IMG/VR virus record: IMGVR_UViG_3300013006_000088
Location: 1-31,826 of that record
Reading direction: 5' to 3' (one strand)
Source of the DNA: a virus
Length of the DNA stretch: 31,826 bases
Below are positions 23,606 to 30,814 of the stretch, piece by piece. Positions within the stretch are counted from its first letter, which is position 1, and every line of letters begins with the position of its first letter. The notes beneath the pieces were generated by a model that was not told where the DNA came from, ran no database searches, and saw nothing but the letters and a program-made list of their open reading frames with translations. Position numbers and translations under genes: made by a program.

Positions 23606-23761
23606 ATGGAAGAAGCAAAGAGTGCGTTTGAAGCCTTGATGGTAACCAAACAAAAGAATGTATCTGACCTATGGGATGGCAAGGCATATACGAACAAGAA
23701 CATTCATACCAAGTGGAGTTACTTCCTCATGGGTTGGACTATGGCTAAACAAGGAAAATAA
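23606..23761 (+). CDS. Very small early protein (51 aa)
   Basis: The ATG at 23606 has AAGGAG 7 bases upstream; 51 codons end at a TAA immediately before the ATG of the ParB-like gene. The sequence is MEEAKSAFEALMVTKQ..., then WSYFLMGWTMAKQGK. The W.YF..GW ending is a common phage pattern without known role. The strong ribosome site and coupling to the next gene support it despite its length. Confidence 0.7.
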   Translation: MEEAKSAFEALMVTKQKNVSDLWDGKAYTNKNIHTKWSYFLMGWTMAKQGK

Positions 23762-24553
23762 ATGTTATTAGATATTTCAAAACTAGATTTCAATTGCGAC
23801 ACACAAGTTCGAGTAGAAGTTGTTGAGGAGACTGTTGAAGACTATGCATACAAGATGGAAAAAGGGGTTGAGTTCACTCCGATTGATGTCTTCCACGATG
23901 GCTTGATCTACATTCCAGTCGATGGCTTTCACCGCATCTTGGCGGCTCAACGCTTGGGTCGTCAGAAGATCGAAGCAACGATCATCAAGGGAACTAAACG
24001 AGCCGCTTGGTTGTACGCAAGGAAACACGCCAACAGTAAGAATGGTATGCGTTTAACCAACGCAGACAAGCGCAAGAAAGTCAATGACTACTTGCAAGAC
24101 TATGAGTGTATGTTTTGGACAGACGCTAAGATTGCAATTGAGGCTGATGTCTCCCTTCCATTTGTCACTCGTATGCGTGGTGGCAATAAGCCTGAGAAGA
24201 TTATTGTTGAGCGCAATGGCAAAACATTCGAGCGCAAGGGTAAGAATAAGGCTAAGCTAGAGAATGTAGTTGAAGCACCGATTGAGAAGGATGATCCTCG
24301 TGATGATGTGATCAAACACCTGGCAGAAGAGAATGAGAAACTCAAGGATCAGATGATCATTGGTGCTATCGATGACACTGGCGAACAACAGACTGCATCA
24401 GAGTTAATTGAAGAACTTCGCAAAGAGAATCAGATCTTGTCTAACCAGTTGAACACAGTGAAGATCAGTCGAGACACACTCATGAATGAGAATGCTCAAC
24501 TGAAGAAACAAGTCGCTGTACTTCAACGCAAACTAAAGAGCTTGGAGTCATGA
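23762..24553 (+). CDS. ParB/sulfiredoxin-fold protein with coiled-coil tail (263 aa)
   Basis: The N-terminal domain (1-85) has the ParB N-terminal pattern: IPVDGFHRILAAQRLG (DGFHR at 54-58), after a strand-rich start. A helical middle holds LTNADKRKKVNDYLQD and SLPFVTRMRGG, resembling a helix-turn-helix. Residues about 190-263 are a coiled coil (LIEELRKENQILSNQLNTVK). Phage proteins of this type often sit beside DNA methyltransferases and may nick DNA or act in modification or host takeover. The stop overlaps the methyltransferase start (ATGA). Confidence 0.8.
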   Translation: MLLDISKLDFNCDTQVRVEVVEETVEDYAYKMEKGVEFTPIDVFHDGLIYIPVDGFHRILAAQRLGRQKIEATIIKGTKRAAWLYARKHANSKNGMRLTNADKRKKVNDYLQDYECMFWTDAKIAIEADVSLPFVTRMRGGNKPEKIIVERNGKTFERKGKNKAKLENVVEAPIEKDDPRDDVIKHLAEENEKLKDQMIIGAIDDTGEQQTASELIEELRKENQILSNQLNTVKISRDTLMNENAQLKKQVAVLQRKLKSLES

Positions 24554-25647
24554 ATGAGTTGGCTTTATTCGCGGGTGCTGGTGGAGGCATACTTGGAGGC
24601 CACCTCCTCGGATGGCGTACAGTCTGTGCAGTCGAGTGGGAAGAGTATCCCGCAAGCATATTGTGCGCCCGACAAAATGATTACCTTCTCCCGCCTTTCC
24701 CGATTTGGGATGATGTGTGCTCCTTTGACGGAACTCCTTGGCGAGGAATTGTCGATGTCATCAGTGGTGGATTTCCATGTCAGGACATTAGTGCCGCAGG
24801 AAAGGGAGTCGGCATTGATGGAGAGCGAAGTGGAATGTGGGGAGAAATGGCGAGGATCATTCACGAAGTTCGACCCCGATACGTCTTCGTGGAAAACTCA
24901 CCAATGCTCACTAGCAGGGGACTTGGACGAGTACTTGGAGACTTGGCCTCAATGGGGTTTGATGCGCGGTGGGGAGTGTTGGGAGCAGCAGACATTGGCG
25001 CAAACCATCAGAGGGACAGGATCTGGATTGTCGCCAAATGGCGTGGACAGCTTCCACACGCCCAACACCACAGGATTAGATGGTGGGAGCAACAGCAGGA
25101 AAGCATTGCGAGGTCGCATGGAGAAGCTTCCTACTCCGACTGCATCGGATCACAGATCACAACCAACGAGCAAGAGTTGGAAGGCGAAGGGGGCAATCAA
25201 CTACAAGCTGAGCAACCCAGAGATCCAAGCCAAGTGGCCAACGCCTCAGAGCAGGGACTACAAGGGGAGCAGTGGTCGCAGTTTGAAGGGGATGGAGACA
25301 GATCTACCGACCAAGGTGAAGCAATGGCCAACGCCCGATGCGAACTGCGGGATCAGGGGGACTCAGCCGAACTGGGTGCCAGTAAGGAAGTCGGGGCAAC
25401 CTGCTCAGTACTCGATCAATCAGGCGGTGAGGGACAGTCTTTACCCTACCCCATGCTCGACGGACTACAAGGGTTCGGGGAAGAATGGGGATCTGAGGGA
25501 CAGACTGGACTATGCGGTGGAGAGGGGGGCAACGAAGAGCAAGACTTATTCGCAACCTCCTCCAAGCGGGGGGCAACTCAATCCAAGTTGGGTGGAATGG
25601 CTCATGGGATGGCCTATAAATTGGACGAGTCTGGAGGCAATAAATGA
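24550..25647 (+). CDS. C5-cytosine DNA methyltransferase, lacking its last conserved motif (365 aa)
   Basis: Motif I LFAGAGGGILGG (6-17), catalytic C77 in GGFPCQDISAAGKG, motif VI YVFVENSP (ENS at 115-117) and motif VIII QRDRIW (154-159) are all present, so it methylates cytosine at C5 using SAM. From about residue 165 the protein is hydrophilic and rich in Gln, Glu and Gly (VANASEQGLQGEQ, MANARCELRDQG), the variable recognition part. It ends LGGMAHGMAYKLDESGGNK without the usual RLKAIGNGQVP motif. That motif appears downstream at about 25980-26028 in another frame, after an HNH gene. Whether the protein is active without it is unclear. The whole gene is overlapped by a second open frame. Confidence 0.85.
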   Translation: MNELALFAGAGGGILGGHLLGWRTVCAVEWEEYPASILCARQNDYLLPPFPIWDDVCSFDGTPWRGIVDVISGGFPCQDISAAGKGVGIDGERSGMWGEMARIIHEVRPRYVFVENSPMLTSRGLGRVLGDLASMGFDARWGVLGAADIGANHQRDRIWIVAKWRGQLPHAQHHRIRWWEQQQESIARSHGEASYSDCIGSQITTNEQELEGEGGNQLQAEQPRDPSQVANASEQGLQGEQWSQFEGDGDRSTDQGEAMANARCELRDQGDSAELGASKEVGATCSVLDQSGGEGQSLPYPMLDGLQGFGEEWGSEGQTGLCGGEGGNEEQDLFATSSKRGATQSKLGGMAHGMAYKLDESGGNK

Positions 25648-26059
25648 AATTGAATTCTGGTCGGAAGCAAGCACAAAGGCTTTTCAAAGCATTGATATGT
25701 CATATCTGTGGTGGGGAACAGACCCTTCACAGACACCATTTAGACCACAATCCTTTGAACAACGATCCGATGAACATTCAGATTTTATGTGTTCATTGCC
25801 ACAACAAGGAACATCGGAAGCTGAAGCCAGTTCCATGTCAGATATGCAAGAAGGAATTCCAACCGAAGAGGGCGAGGAATTCCAAGATATGCAGTTCACC
25901 GTGTTTAAAGGAGATGGGCAGACTTTCTGCTATGAAACGATGGTCATCCCCAGAGTTGCGACTGAGATAACAGCAAGAGTTGACCGCTTGAAGGCAATCG
26001 GAAATGGACAAGTCCCATTGTGTGCAAGTCAAGCCTTTAGAATCTTAAATCGTAGGTAA
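24554..26059 (+). CDS. Overlapping +1-frame protein: SSWKT/WPTP type, ending in methyltransferase motif GNGQVP (501 aa)
   Basis: This frame is open for 501 codons on the same strand as the methyltransferase. Its ATG is 4 bases after the methyltransferase ATG, at a better distance (6 bases) from GGAG. It carries strings I recognise from phage proteins annotated near Dcm genes: DFHVRTLVPQERE (73-85), KFDPDTSSWKTHQCSL (105-120), repeated WPTP/LPTP/YPTP blocks each followed by D(Y/H)(K/R), and GGQLNPSWVEWLMGWPINWT. The last 40 residues (RVDRLKAIGNGQVPLCASQA) are the methyltransferase's own C-terminal motif. Residues 375-445 lie opposite the HNH gene and look out of frame. It may be a true overprinted gene, or a passive frame fused to the displaced C-terminus. 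Confidence 0.5.
   Translation: MSWLYSRVLVEAYLEATSSDGVQSVQSSGKSIPQAYCAPDKMITFSRLSRFGMMCAPLTELLGEELSMSSVVDFHVRTLVPQERESALMESEVECGEKWRGSFTKFDPDTSSWKTHQCSLAGDLDEYLETWPQWGLMRGGECWEQQTLAQTIRGTGSGLSPNGVDSFHTPNTTGLDGGSNSRKALRGRMEKLPTPTASDHRSQPTSKSWKAKGAINYKLSNPEIQAKWPTPQSRDYKGSSGRSLKGMETDLPTKVKQWPTPDANCGIRGTQPNWVPVRKSGQPAQYSINQAVRDSLYPTPCSTDYKGSGKNGDLRDRLDYAVERGATKSKTYSQPPPSGGQLNPSWVEWLMGWPINWTSLEAINEIEFWSEASTKAFQSIDMSYLWWGTDPSQTPFRPQSFEQRSDEHSDFMCSLPQQGTSEAEASSMSDMQEGIPTEEGEEFQDMQFTVFKGDGQTFCYETMVIPRVATEITARVDRLKAIGNGQVPLCASQAFRILNRR
25644..25970 (+). CDS. HNH endonuclease inserted in the methyltransferase gene (108 aa)
   Basis: ATG overlaps the methyltransferase stop (ATGA). HNH core: CHICGG, HRHHLDHNPLNNDPMNIQ, CVHCHNKEH (residues about 19-53), with two CxxC zinc pairs. 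A second small zinc-like unit follows (CQICKKEF ... KICSSPC) and then GRLSAMKRW. This is the layout of free-standing phage homing endonucleases. It lies exactly between the methyltransferase body and its displaced last motif and overlaps the latter by some 25 bases. That suggests it invaded the gene; there is little room for a self-splicing intron. Confidence 0.8.
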   Translation: MKLNSGRKQAQRLFKALICHICGGEQTLHRHHLDHNPLNNDPMNIQILCVHCHNKEHRKLKPVPCQICKKEFQPKRARNSKICSSPCLKEMGRLSAMKRWSSPELRLR

Positions 26060-26087
26060 GCCCAAGCTATCGGGCTAGTGTGATAGC
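26059..26087 (+). promoter_or_regulatory. Two competing hairpins in the helicase leader
   Basis: AGCCC (26059-26063) can pair with GGGCT (26072-26076), while GCTATC (26066-26071) can pair with GATAGC (26082-26087). The two hairpins exclude each other and end 14 bases before the helicase ATG, next to its GGAG ribosome site. No T-run follows, so translation control is likelier than termination. Confidence 0.35.
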
Positions 26088-26101
26088 AGTTTGGAGTAAT
26101 C

Positions 26102-27577
26102 ATGGGATTGGAATTAAGGCCTTATCAAAAGGCAACGCTAGAGGCTTTGCGTAAAGGTTTCATAGCAGGGAATAGAAAGCAGATTCTCTACGCACCAACT
26201 GGTGCAGGGAAGACAGAGATGGCTATCGCATTGCTCGAAGCCACCAAGGACAAGGGTAATCGTGCGGCGATGATCTTGGACAGGATCATCCTGTGTGATC
26301 AGACAAGTCAGCGTCTTGATAAGTACAACATTGATCATGGGGTATTGCAGTCAGGTCACTGGCGAGACAAGCCATATGAAAAGATCCAAGTGTGTTCTGC
26401 TCAGACACTTGAGAGGCGCGGGGAATTTCCTGGTCTTTCTTTGTTGATCGTTGACGAAGCGCATCAGACTAGAGAAGCAACAGTTGAGTTCATCAACAAC
26501 AACCCTGATGTTCGGGTCATTGGCCTGACTGCCACTCCTTTTACAAAGGGGTTGGGAAACATCTATCAAAATGTTATCTCTACTGTCACGACCAAGCAGT
26601 TGGTGGATGACAAGGTACTCGTACCCTTAAAAGTATTCATAGCCAAAGAGATAGACATGACAGGGGCTAAGAAGATTGCGGGTGAGTGGTCGCCTAACGA
26701 GACTACCAAGAGGGGGATGCAGATCACAGGGGATATCGTAGAGGAGTGGGAGAAGAAGACGATTCAGATCTTTGGCAAGCCAGTCAAGACGATTGTGTTC
26801 TGTTCGGGCGTGGCTCATGGTGCAGACTTGGCTCAGAAGTTCGCAGCCTCAGGCTATAACTTCATTTCTATCAGCTATCAGGATGATGATGACTTCAAGC
26901 AAGAGGTGATCAAAGACTTTTCTAAGCCCGACACAGAGATTCATGGGTTGATAGCCACAGACATACTGACCAAGGGATTTGATGTCCCTGATGTGCTTAT
27001 AGGCGTATCTGCACGACCCTTTTCCAAGAGTCTGTCTTCTCACATTCAGCAGATGGGCAGGATCATGAGGAGTCACCCTGACAAAGAGTTTGCGGTGTGG
27101 CTTGACCATTCGGGGAACTATCTTAGATTCCGAGAGGATTGGGATGAGGTTTACTCTAATGGTGTACATGAGTTACTTGAAGGCAGGGAGAAACCCAAGA
27201 AAGAACCGACTCAGAAAGAGAAGGAGGCTCACAAGTGTCCATCGTGTGGCTCATTTTGGATTGGTCTATCTGATACTTGTCACAACTGTGGCTATGTGAA
27301 GATGAAGAAGTCCAAGGTCGAACAAGTGGCAGGGACATTGGAGGAACTGGGTGGGCCATCGGATAGAGATATCAAACAGAAGTGGTGGTCGATGTTGAGT
27401 TGGTATGTGCGTAATCAGAACTGGAATCCTGGCAGAGCGGCTCATCTTTACAAGGAGAAGTTCGGGGTCTGGCCTAGGTCATTGCACGATATGCCAGAGA
27501 TACCAGACAAGGAGGTTCTTAAGTTTGTGGACAACAGTATTAGGAAGTATGTGAGATCTATTCGGAGGAGTCGGTGA
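26102..27577 (+). CDS. SF2 DEAH-box helicase with zinc finger (491 aa)
   Basis: Q-motif-like LRPYQKATLEAL at the start, Walker A APTGAGKT (31-38), DEAH (118-121), TATPF (143-147), and motif VI QQMGRIMR (316-323) with ATDILTKGFDVP before it. This is a RecA-like two-domain SF2 helicase of the phage UvsW/RAD25-like or type III helicase style. After residue 375 a zinc ribbon (C379, C382, C393, C396) and a helical tail follow. It probably remodels replication or recombination intermediates. A Toprim protein follows directly, so the pair may act as the replication helicase and primase. GGAG precedes the ATG. Confidence 0.9.
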   Translation: MGLELRPYQKATLEALRKGFIAGNRKQILYAPTGAGKTEMAIALLEATKDKGNRAAMILDRIILCDQTSQRLDKYNIDHGVLQSGHWRDKPYEKIQVCSAQTLERRGEFPGLSLLIVDEAHQTREATVEFINNNPDVRVIGLTATPFTKGLGNIYQNVISTVTTKQLVDDKVLVPLKVFIAKEIDMTGAKKIAGEWSPNETTKRGMQITGDIVEEWEKKTIQIFGKPVKTIVFCSGVAHGADLAQKFAASGYNFISISYQDDDDFKQEVIKDFSKPDTEIHGLIATDILTKGFDVPDVLIGVSARPFSKSLSSHIQQMGRIMRSHPDKEFAVWLDHSGNYLRFREDWDEVYSNGVHELLEGREKPKKEPTQKEKEAHKCPSCGSFWIGLSDTCHNCGYVKMKKSKVEQVAGTLEELGGPSDRDIKQKWWSMLSWYVRNQNWNPGRAAHLYKEKFGVWPRSLHDMPEIPDKEVLKFVDNSIRKYVRSIRRSR

Positions 27578-28401
27578 TGGACTTGCTTAACTTTTGTCGC
27601 GCGCATGGCATCCTTATAGATTCAATGCCACCCATAGGAATATGGAAAAGGTTTCCGACTGAGGATCATCCACGCAGTAGAAATGGAGCGGTGAAGTTCA
27701 TGGGTGACCATGCCTTCGTTCAGAACCATGCGGTGGATGTCGAGGTAGCGGTGTGGAAGATAGACGCTACCCATATAGTTGACCATCAGAGAATTCAGAG
27801 GGATGTGCGAGAAGCTGAACGCCAAAGGCAGGAACTTCAGAGGGCTGCGATAGCCAAGACTGCGAAGATTCTAACTGAGGCACAGTTTGGCAAGCATGAT
27901 TATCTGAAGGCAAAGGGATTCCCTGATGCTGAAGGCAAGGTGTGGGTCAAGGATGGGGAGCAGTTCCTAGTCATACCCATGAGGGTTGGAGGTAACTTAG
28001 TCGGTTGCCAAATGATCGACCAGTCAGGCGGGAAGAAGTTTCTGTATGGGCAACGCACGAGCGGTGCAGAACTGGTGATCGACAACAAGGGTGTAGATAT
28101 ATTCTGCGAGGGGTATGCGACTGCGTTATCCATACAGTCTGTTTTGAGAAAGCTTAAGAGGAGATACAGGATTCATGTTTGCTTCTCGGCAATGAACCTT
28201 AAGAAGATTGCGTTAGCCATAGGGTCTGGATGTGTGGTTGCGGATAATGACAAGAGCGGAACTGGCGAGCGGATAGCTAGGGAAATCGGCTACCCATACT
28301 GGATGAGTGAAGTCTTGGGGGAGGATGCCAACGACACAATGCAGAGGATCGGAGACTTCCGCTTCGGTCAGGCAATCATCAAATCATTGAAGATTGTTTG
28401 A
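27577..28401 (+). CDS. Toprim-domain primase-like protein (274 aa)
   Basis: The start is the ATG at 27577, overlapping the helicase stop (TGATG) with GGAGGA upstream; a GTG three bases earlier is less likely. The Toprim fold is seen in VDIFCEGYATALSI (E178) and CVVADNDKSGTG (DND at 223-225), followed by GEDANDTMQ. The N-terminal part has HDYLKAKGF (about 107-115) and a segment before the Toprim domain as in phage primases. The CHC2 zinc finger of full primases is absent. The closest role is primase or primase-helicase partner. Its last 18 bases overlap the convergent minus-strand gene. Confidence 0.8.
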   Translation: MDLLNFCRAHGILIDSMPPIGIWKRFPTEDHPRSRNGAVKFMGDHAFVQNHAVDVEVAVWKIDATHIVDHQRIQRDVREAERQRQELQRAAIAKTAKILTEAQFGKHDYLKAKGFPDAEGKVWVKDGEQFLVIPMRVGGNLVGCQMIDQSGGKKFLYGQRTSGAELVIDNKGVDIFCEGYATALSIQSVLRKLKRRYRIHVCFSAMNLKKIALAIGSGCVVADNDKSGTGERIAREIGYPYWMSEVLGEDANDTMQRIGDFRFGQAIIKSLKIV

Positions 28402-28584
28402 GTAGTTGAGATACTCCACACTCAAGACTTCGGGATTCATGATCTCGGCGGCGGTGAGGTTGGCAAGTATCTCAACTCCAATTTCGTAACACATCAGGCC
28501 TTGACCGATGTGGTCAGACTTGACTGTTACGAAACCATTCTCATCTTCGACTAGGTATATGGCAAATAAGCTTCTCTTTTTCAT
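28384..28584 (-). CDS. Hypothetical protein (66 aa)
   Basis: I chose the ATG at 28584 (MKKRSLFAIYLVED), which overlaps the upstream stop by one base (TGATG). An in-frame ATG at 28629 would lie deep inside the upstream gene. It is a beta-rich small protein (FVTVKSDHIGQGLMCYEI) with no recognised domain. Its 3' end overlaps the Toprim gene by 18 bases on the other strand, leaving no space for a terminator. Confidence 0.65.
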   Translation of the reverse strand: MKKRSLFAIYLVEDENGFVTVKSDHIGQGLMCYEIGVEILANLTAAEIMNPEVLSVEYLNYSNNLQ

Positions 28585-28769
28585 CAAAACATTTTGCCTA
28601 AACAATAGCCGATTGCAATACATACGCAAGCCAACTCTAAAATTTCTTGCCAGTAGGTTGGCTTGTCACCCATAACCTCGATTGCACATCCATACCTGGC
28701 ACGATGATCTGAGTCGTCTGGGAAAGCCTCGGCCAGAGTTCGGGGGTAAGTTCGGGTCGTGTCCATCAT
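28584..28769 (-). CDS. Small protein with C-terminal membrane-like segment (61 aa)
   Basis: TYPRTLAEAFPDDSDHRARY at the start is an opening I recognise from phage hypothetical proteins. The C-terminus (EILELACVCIAIGYCLGKMF) is hydrophobic for about 17 residues with two Cys, so it may sit in the membrane. Overlaps the upstream gene by 4 bases. Confidence 0.65.
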   Translation of the reverse strand: MMDTTRTYPRTLAEAFPDDSDHRARYGCAIEVMGDKPTYWQEILELACVCIAIGYCLGKMF

Positions 28770-28978
28770 GTAGTCTCCTTGATCTCAGCGAAATTCTCAT
28801 CCAAAACCCCTGCGTCTTGCAACGCCATTTCGATGTTAAAAACGAAGTCACCTAGCATCTTTGGCATATCAAAACCCTGCTCAAGGTATGCGTCATGAAG
28901 TGACCAAACTAAATACTTGGCGTACTCTGCATCACCTTTGTAGGATAGGTATCCATTTTCTGCGTTAATCATAATCAT
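28766..28978 (-). CDS. Hypothetical protein (70 aa)
   Basis: An acidic helical protein (DAEYAKYLVWSLHDAYLEQG; DFVFNIEMALQDAG). No family recognised. Coupled by 4-base overlaps to both neighbours. Two start codons are possible (MIMIN). Confidence 0.65.
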   Translation of the reverse strand: MIMINAENGYLSYKGDAEYAKYLVWSLHDAYLEQGFDMPKMLGDFVFNIEMALQDAGVLDENFAEIKETT

Positions 28979-29139
28979 GATAATTCCTTTGCGAGTAAGT
29001 TATAAAGTCTTCCCATTTCCTCATCTGATAAATTCAGATTGTTATAGATAGGGGTTGAACATGGATTGATTAACTCATAATCAATAGTTAATCGTGCGAT
29101 TTCAAGAGCAGTTATTAAGTCTGATTTAGATAATGTCAT
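28975..29139 (-). CDS. Very small hypothetical protein (54 aa)
   Basis: ATG at 29139 with AAGGAG 8 bases upstream, 54 codons, ending in an ATGA overlap with the next gene. Sequence begins MTLSKSDLITALEIARLTID and ends DEEMGRLYNLLAKELS; it is all-helical. Translation is supported by the ribosome site and coupling. Confidence 0.65.
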   Translation of the reverse strand: MTLSKSDLITALEIARLTIDYELINPCSTPIYNNLNLSDEEMGRLYNLLAKELS

Positions 29140-29152
29140 TACATAATCTCCT

Positions 29153-29407
29153 TCATTGCCTGTCTTTATATTCAGATTGAATTTCTTCGTCTGTCATGTT
29201 GTCGTATCCCTTGACTCCAAAAGTCAAGATGTGGGCAAAGTACTCATCCTTACTGGCTGAGTTACTCCAATCGTGCAGATCGTCATAGATTAACCATTCG
29301 ATCATTTCCTCTCTGGACAGTTCTTTTTCCTCTTGGGCTGCGGAGGCATCTAACTGCCCCTGATAATGTGCCAAGAGGGCGCGGTAGTGGTCGTCTAAGC
29401 CATTCAT
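29153..29407 (-). CDS. Acidic hypothetical protein (84 aa)
   Basis: MNGLDDHYRALLAHYQGQLD, then EEKELSREEMIEWLIYDDLH, strongly acidic and helical. Highly acidic small phage proteins often mimic DNA or bind host proteins, but nothing here proves that. Starts with an ATGA overlap. Confidence 0.65.
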   Translation of the reverse strand: MNGLDDHYRALLAHYQGQLDASAAQEEKELSREEMIEWLIYDDLHDWSNSASKDEYFAHILTFGVKGYDNMTDEEIQSEYKDRQ

Positions 29408-29553
29408 TGCTTCTCTCCTAGGTTAAGGTGTACCCATTCATCCATGTCTCCATCTACCATTGAAATCTCATGTATCTCATGGTCATTCCAACTGTAGACT
29501 TCAAGGTCGGGATTCAGTTCTTGTAACTGGTTGATTAGATCTTTGACTTTCAT
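29404..29553 (-). CDS. Very small hypothetical protein (49 aa)
   Basis: ATG at 29553 preceded by AAGGAG at 7 bases; 49 codons (MKVKDLINQLQELNPDLEVY, then WNDHEIHEISMVDG). The layout resembles small phage proteins that start KVKDLIxxLxxxPxDxEV. Ends in an ATGA overlap with the next gene. Confidence 0.7.
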   Translation of the reverse strand: MKVKDLINQLQELNPDLEVYSWNDHEIHEISMVDGDMDEWVHLNLGEKQ

Positions 29554-29573
29554 TTTTCTTCTCCTTCATTTGT

Positions 29574-30131
29574 TTAGATTGATGTTCCATTGCCATGACA
29601 GTCAGGGCAATATTTATAGACAGGCACTAACCCTCCGCTATCGTCAATGTCTATACCTTGGTCAGTCCAGTAGGCCTGACAACTTTCACAACCATGCGTG
29701 TCTTGCCAAATTGATTCTGCTTGTTGCTCCACTTCTTTCAATGCCACATGAAATCGACTGCGGTATTCGGATGGTGTTTCGTCTAACTGCTTGGCTTCGA
29801 TTTCAATGTCATCAGTCCCATAATCTACGCCTTCGACAATGCTTCCCACAGTAAAAGACACCGCCAATTGACCTCGTTCATCCATCGCTTTCCATGTGCC
29901 TAATTCGTGCAAGTCATTTGGGTACATGGTTTTGCGAACCATCTGTTCATGGTAGTCATCAAAACAAGTGCCAGTTACTTCTAAGTATTCAATCGTCATG
30001 CACATATACGCACCGCAATCGGTGTACTTGTAAACTTGCCGATAAAGTTCTGCGGCACTATCAGCATCAGGAAATGCTTCGCTAAAAAAGCGATTGCTCA
30101 ATTGATCTAATTCTTGTGGATAGTCTTTCAT
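29574..30131 (-). CDS. Hypothetical protein with C-terminal zinc-like CxxC pairs (185 aa)
   Basis: The C-terminal region has CESCQAYW (about 149-156) and YCPDCHGNGTSI at the end, two CxxC pairs about 25 residues apart, the second like a DnaJ CxxCxGxG repeat. It probably binds one zinc ion. The rest is acidic, with EAFPDADSAAELYRQVYKY near the start. Role unknown. Overlaps the upstream gene by 4 bases. Confidence 0.7.
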   Translation of the reverse strand: MKDYPQELDQLSNRFFSEAFPDADSAAELYRQVYKYTDCGAYMCMTIEYLEVTGTCFDDYHEQMVRKTMYPNDLHELGTWKAMDERGQLAVSFTVGSIVEGVDYGTDDIEIEAKQLDETPSEYRSRFHVALKEVEQQAESIWQDTHGCESCQAYWTDQGIDIDDSGGLVPVYKYCPDCHGNGTSI

Positions 30132-30430
30132 CTTAAGTCTGCCTTTCCTGCATGATGTAAAGCTTCATTCCACACCGCCCATGCATCAATGAGTTTTTGT
30201 GGGGGTTGGTCTTCGTTGTTGCCTGTGATGTAGAGAACGATATCCTCGACCTCAGACTCTTTGACCACTCGGTCATAGGTTACCGCAAAAGCCCTTTCAT
30301 CCTCGTTCAATTGCTTAATCAATCCCTGTATAAAGCCCTGCTCATAGCATTCTCTGGCGAATTGAATATGCGAGTCACTCAATACGATTTTGCATCGTTC
30401 AGCGGTTTCTTCCATGATTTCTATATTCAT
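30128..30430 (-). CDS. Hypothetical protein ending in DAWAVWNEA (100 aa)
   Basis: Helical and acidic; the C-terminal QKLIDAWAVWNEALHHAG is matched by TGLADAWGVWQDAKTYFQ in the next upstream gene, so these two may be diverged copies. A middle segment (NEDERAFAVTYDRVVKES) also resembles TDDEEAFVNACLCN there. Role unknown. Confidence 0.65.
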   Translation of the reverse strand: MNIEIMEETAERCKIVLSDSHIQFARECYEQGFIQGLIKQLNEDERAFAVTYDRVVKESEVEDIVLYITGNNEDQPPQKLIDAWAVWNEALHHAGKADLR

Positions 30431-30801
30431 TTTTGTTTCTCCTGAAAATAAGTTTTAGCATCTTGCCAAACGCCCCATGCGTCAGCCAAACCTGTGTAAT
30501 ATTCCATGCCATATTCTTCGCAGAAAGAATCGTGGTTATCTGCCCTGACAAACGCCTCTATAACTTCTCTAGGCGTGTCTGCGACATTACACAAGCAAGC
30601 ATTTACAAAAGCTTCCTCATCGTCTGTAAGCTTGCGTGTGATGTCATGAACATATTGTTTAATCAGTCCGCCTCCCTGATCGTAGATGTTTACAGTAAAG
30701 TCATTATCAGTTGTGGAAATACAGACCGACCCATACATTTGTTTGTGTCCAATATCCACAACCAAAGTGTCCATTGCAAAGTGTTGATAAATCTCAATCA
30801 T
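30427..30801 (-). CDS. Hypothetical protein, paralogue of the next gene (124 aa)
   Basis: A beta-rich N-terminus (DTLVVDIGHKQMYGSVCIST) is followed by KLTDDEEAFVNACLCNVADT and the DAWGVWQDA ending shared with the downstream neighbour. AAGGAAA precedes the ATG. No function known. Confidence 0.65.
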   Translation of the reverse strand: MIEIYQHFAMDTLVVDIGHKQMYGSVCISTTDNDFTVNIYDQGGGLIKQYVHDITRKLTDDEEAFVNACLCNVADTPREVIEAFVRADNHDSFCEEYGMEYYTGLADAWGVWQDAKTYFQEKQK

Positions 30802-30814
30802 TATTTTTCCTTAA

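Noticed and set aside
25644-25970. Group I or II intron carrying the HNH gene
   Set aside because: The HNH ORF fills almost the whole insertion and overlaps the downstream motif, leaving no space for an intron core.
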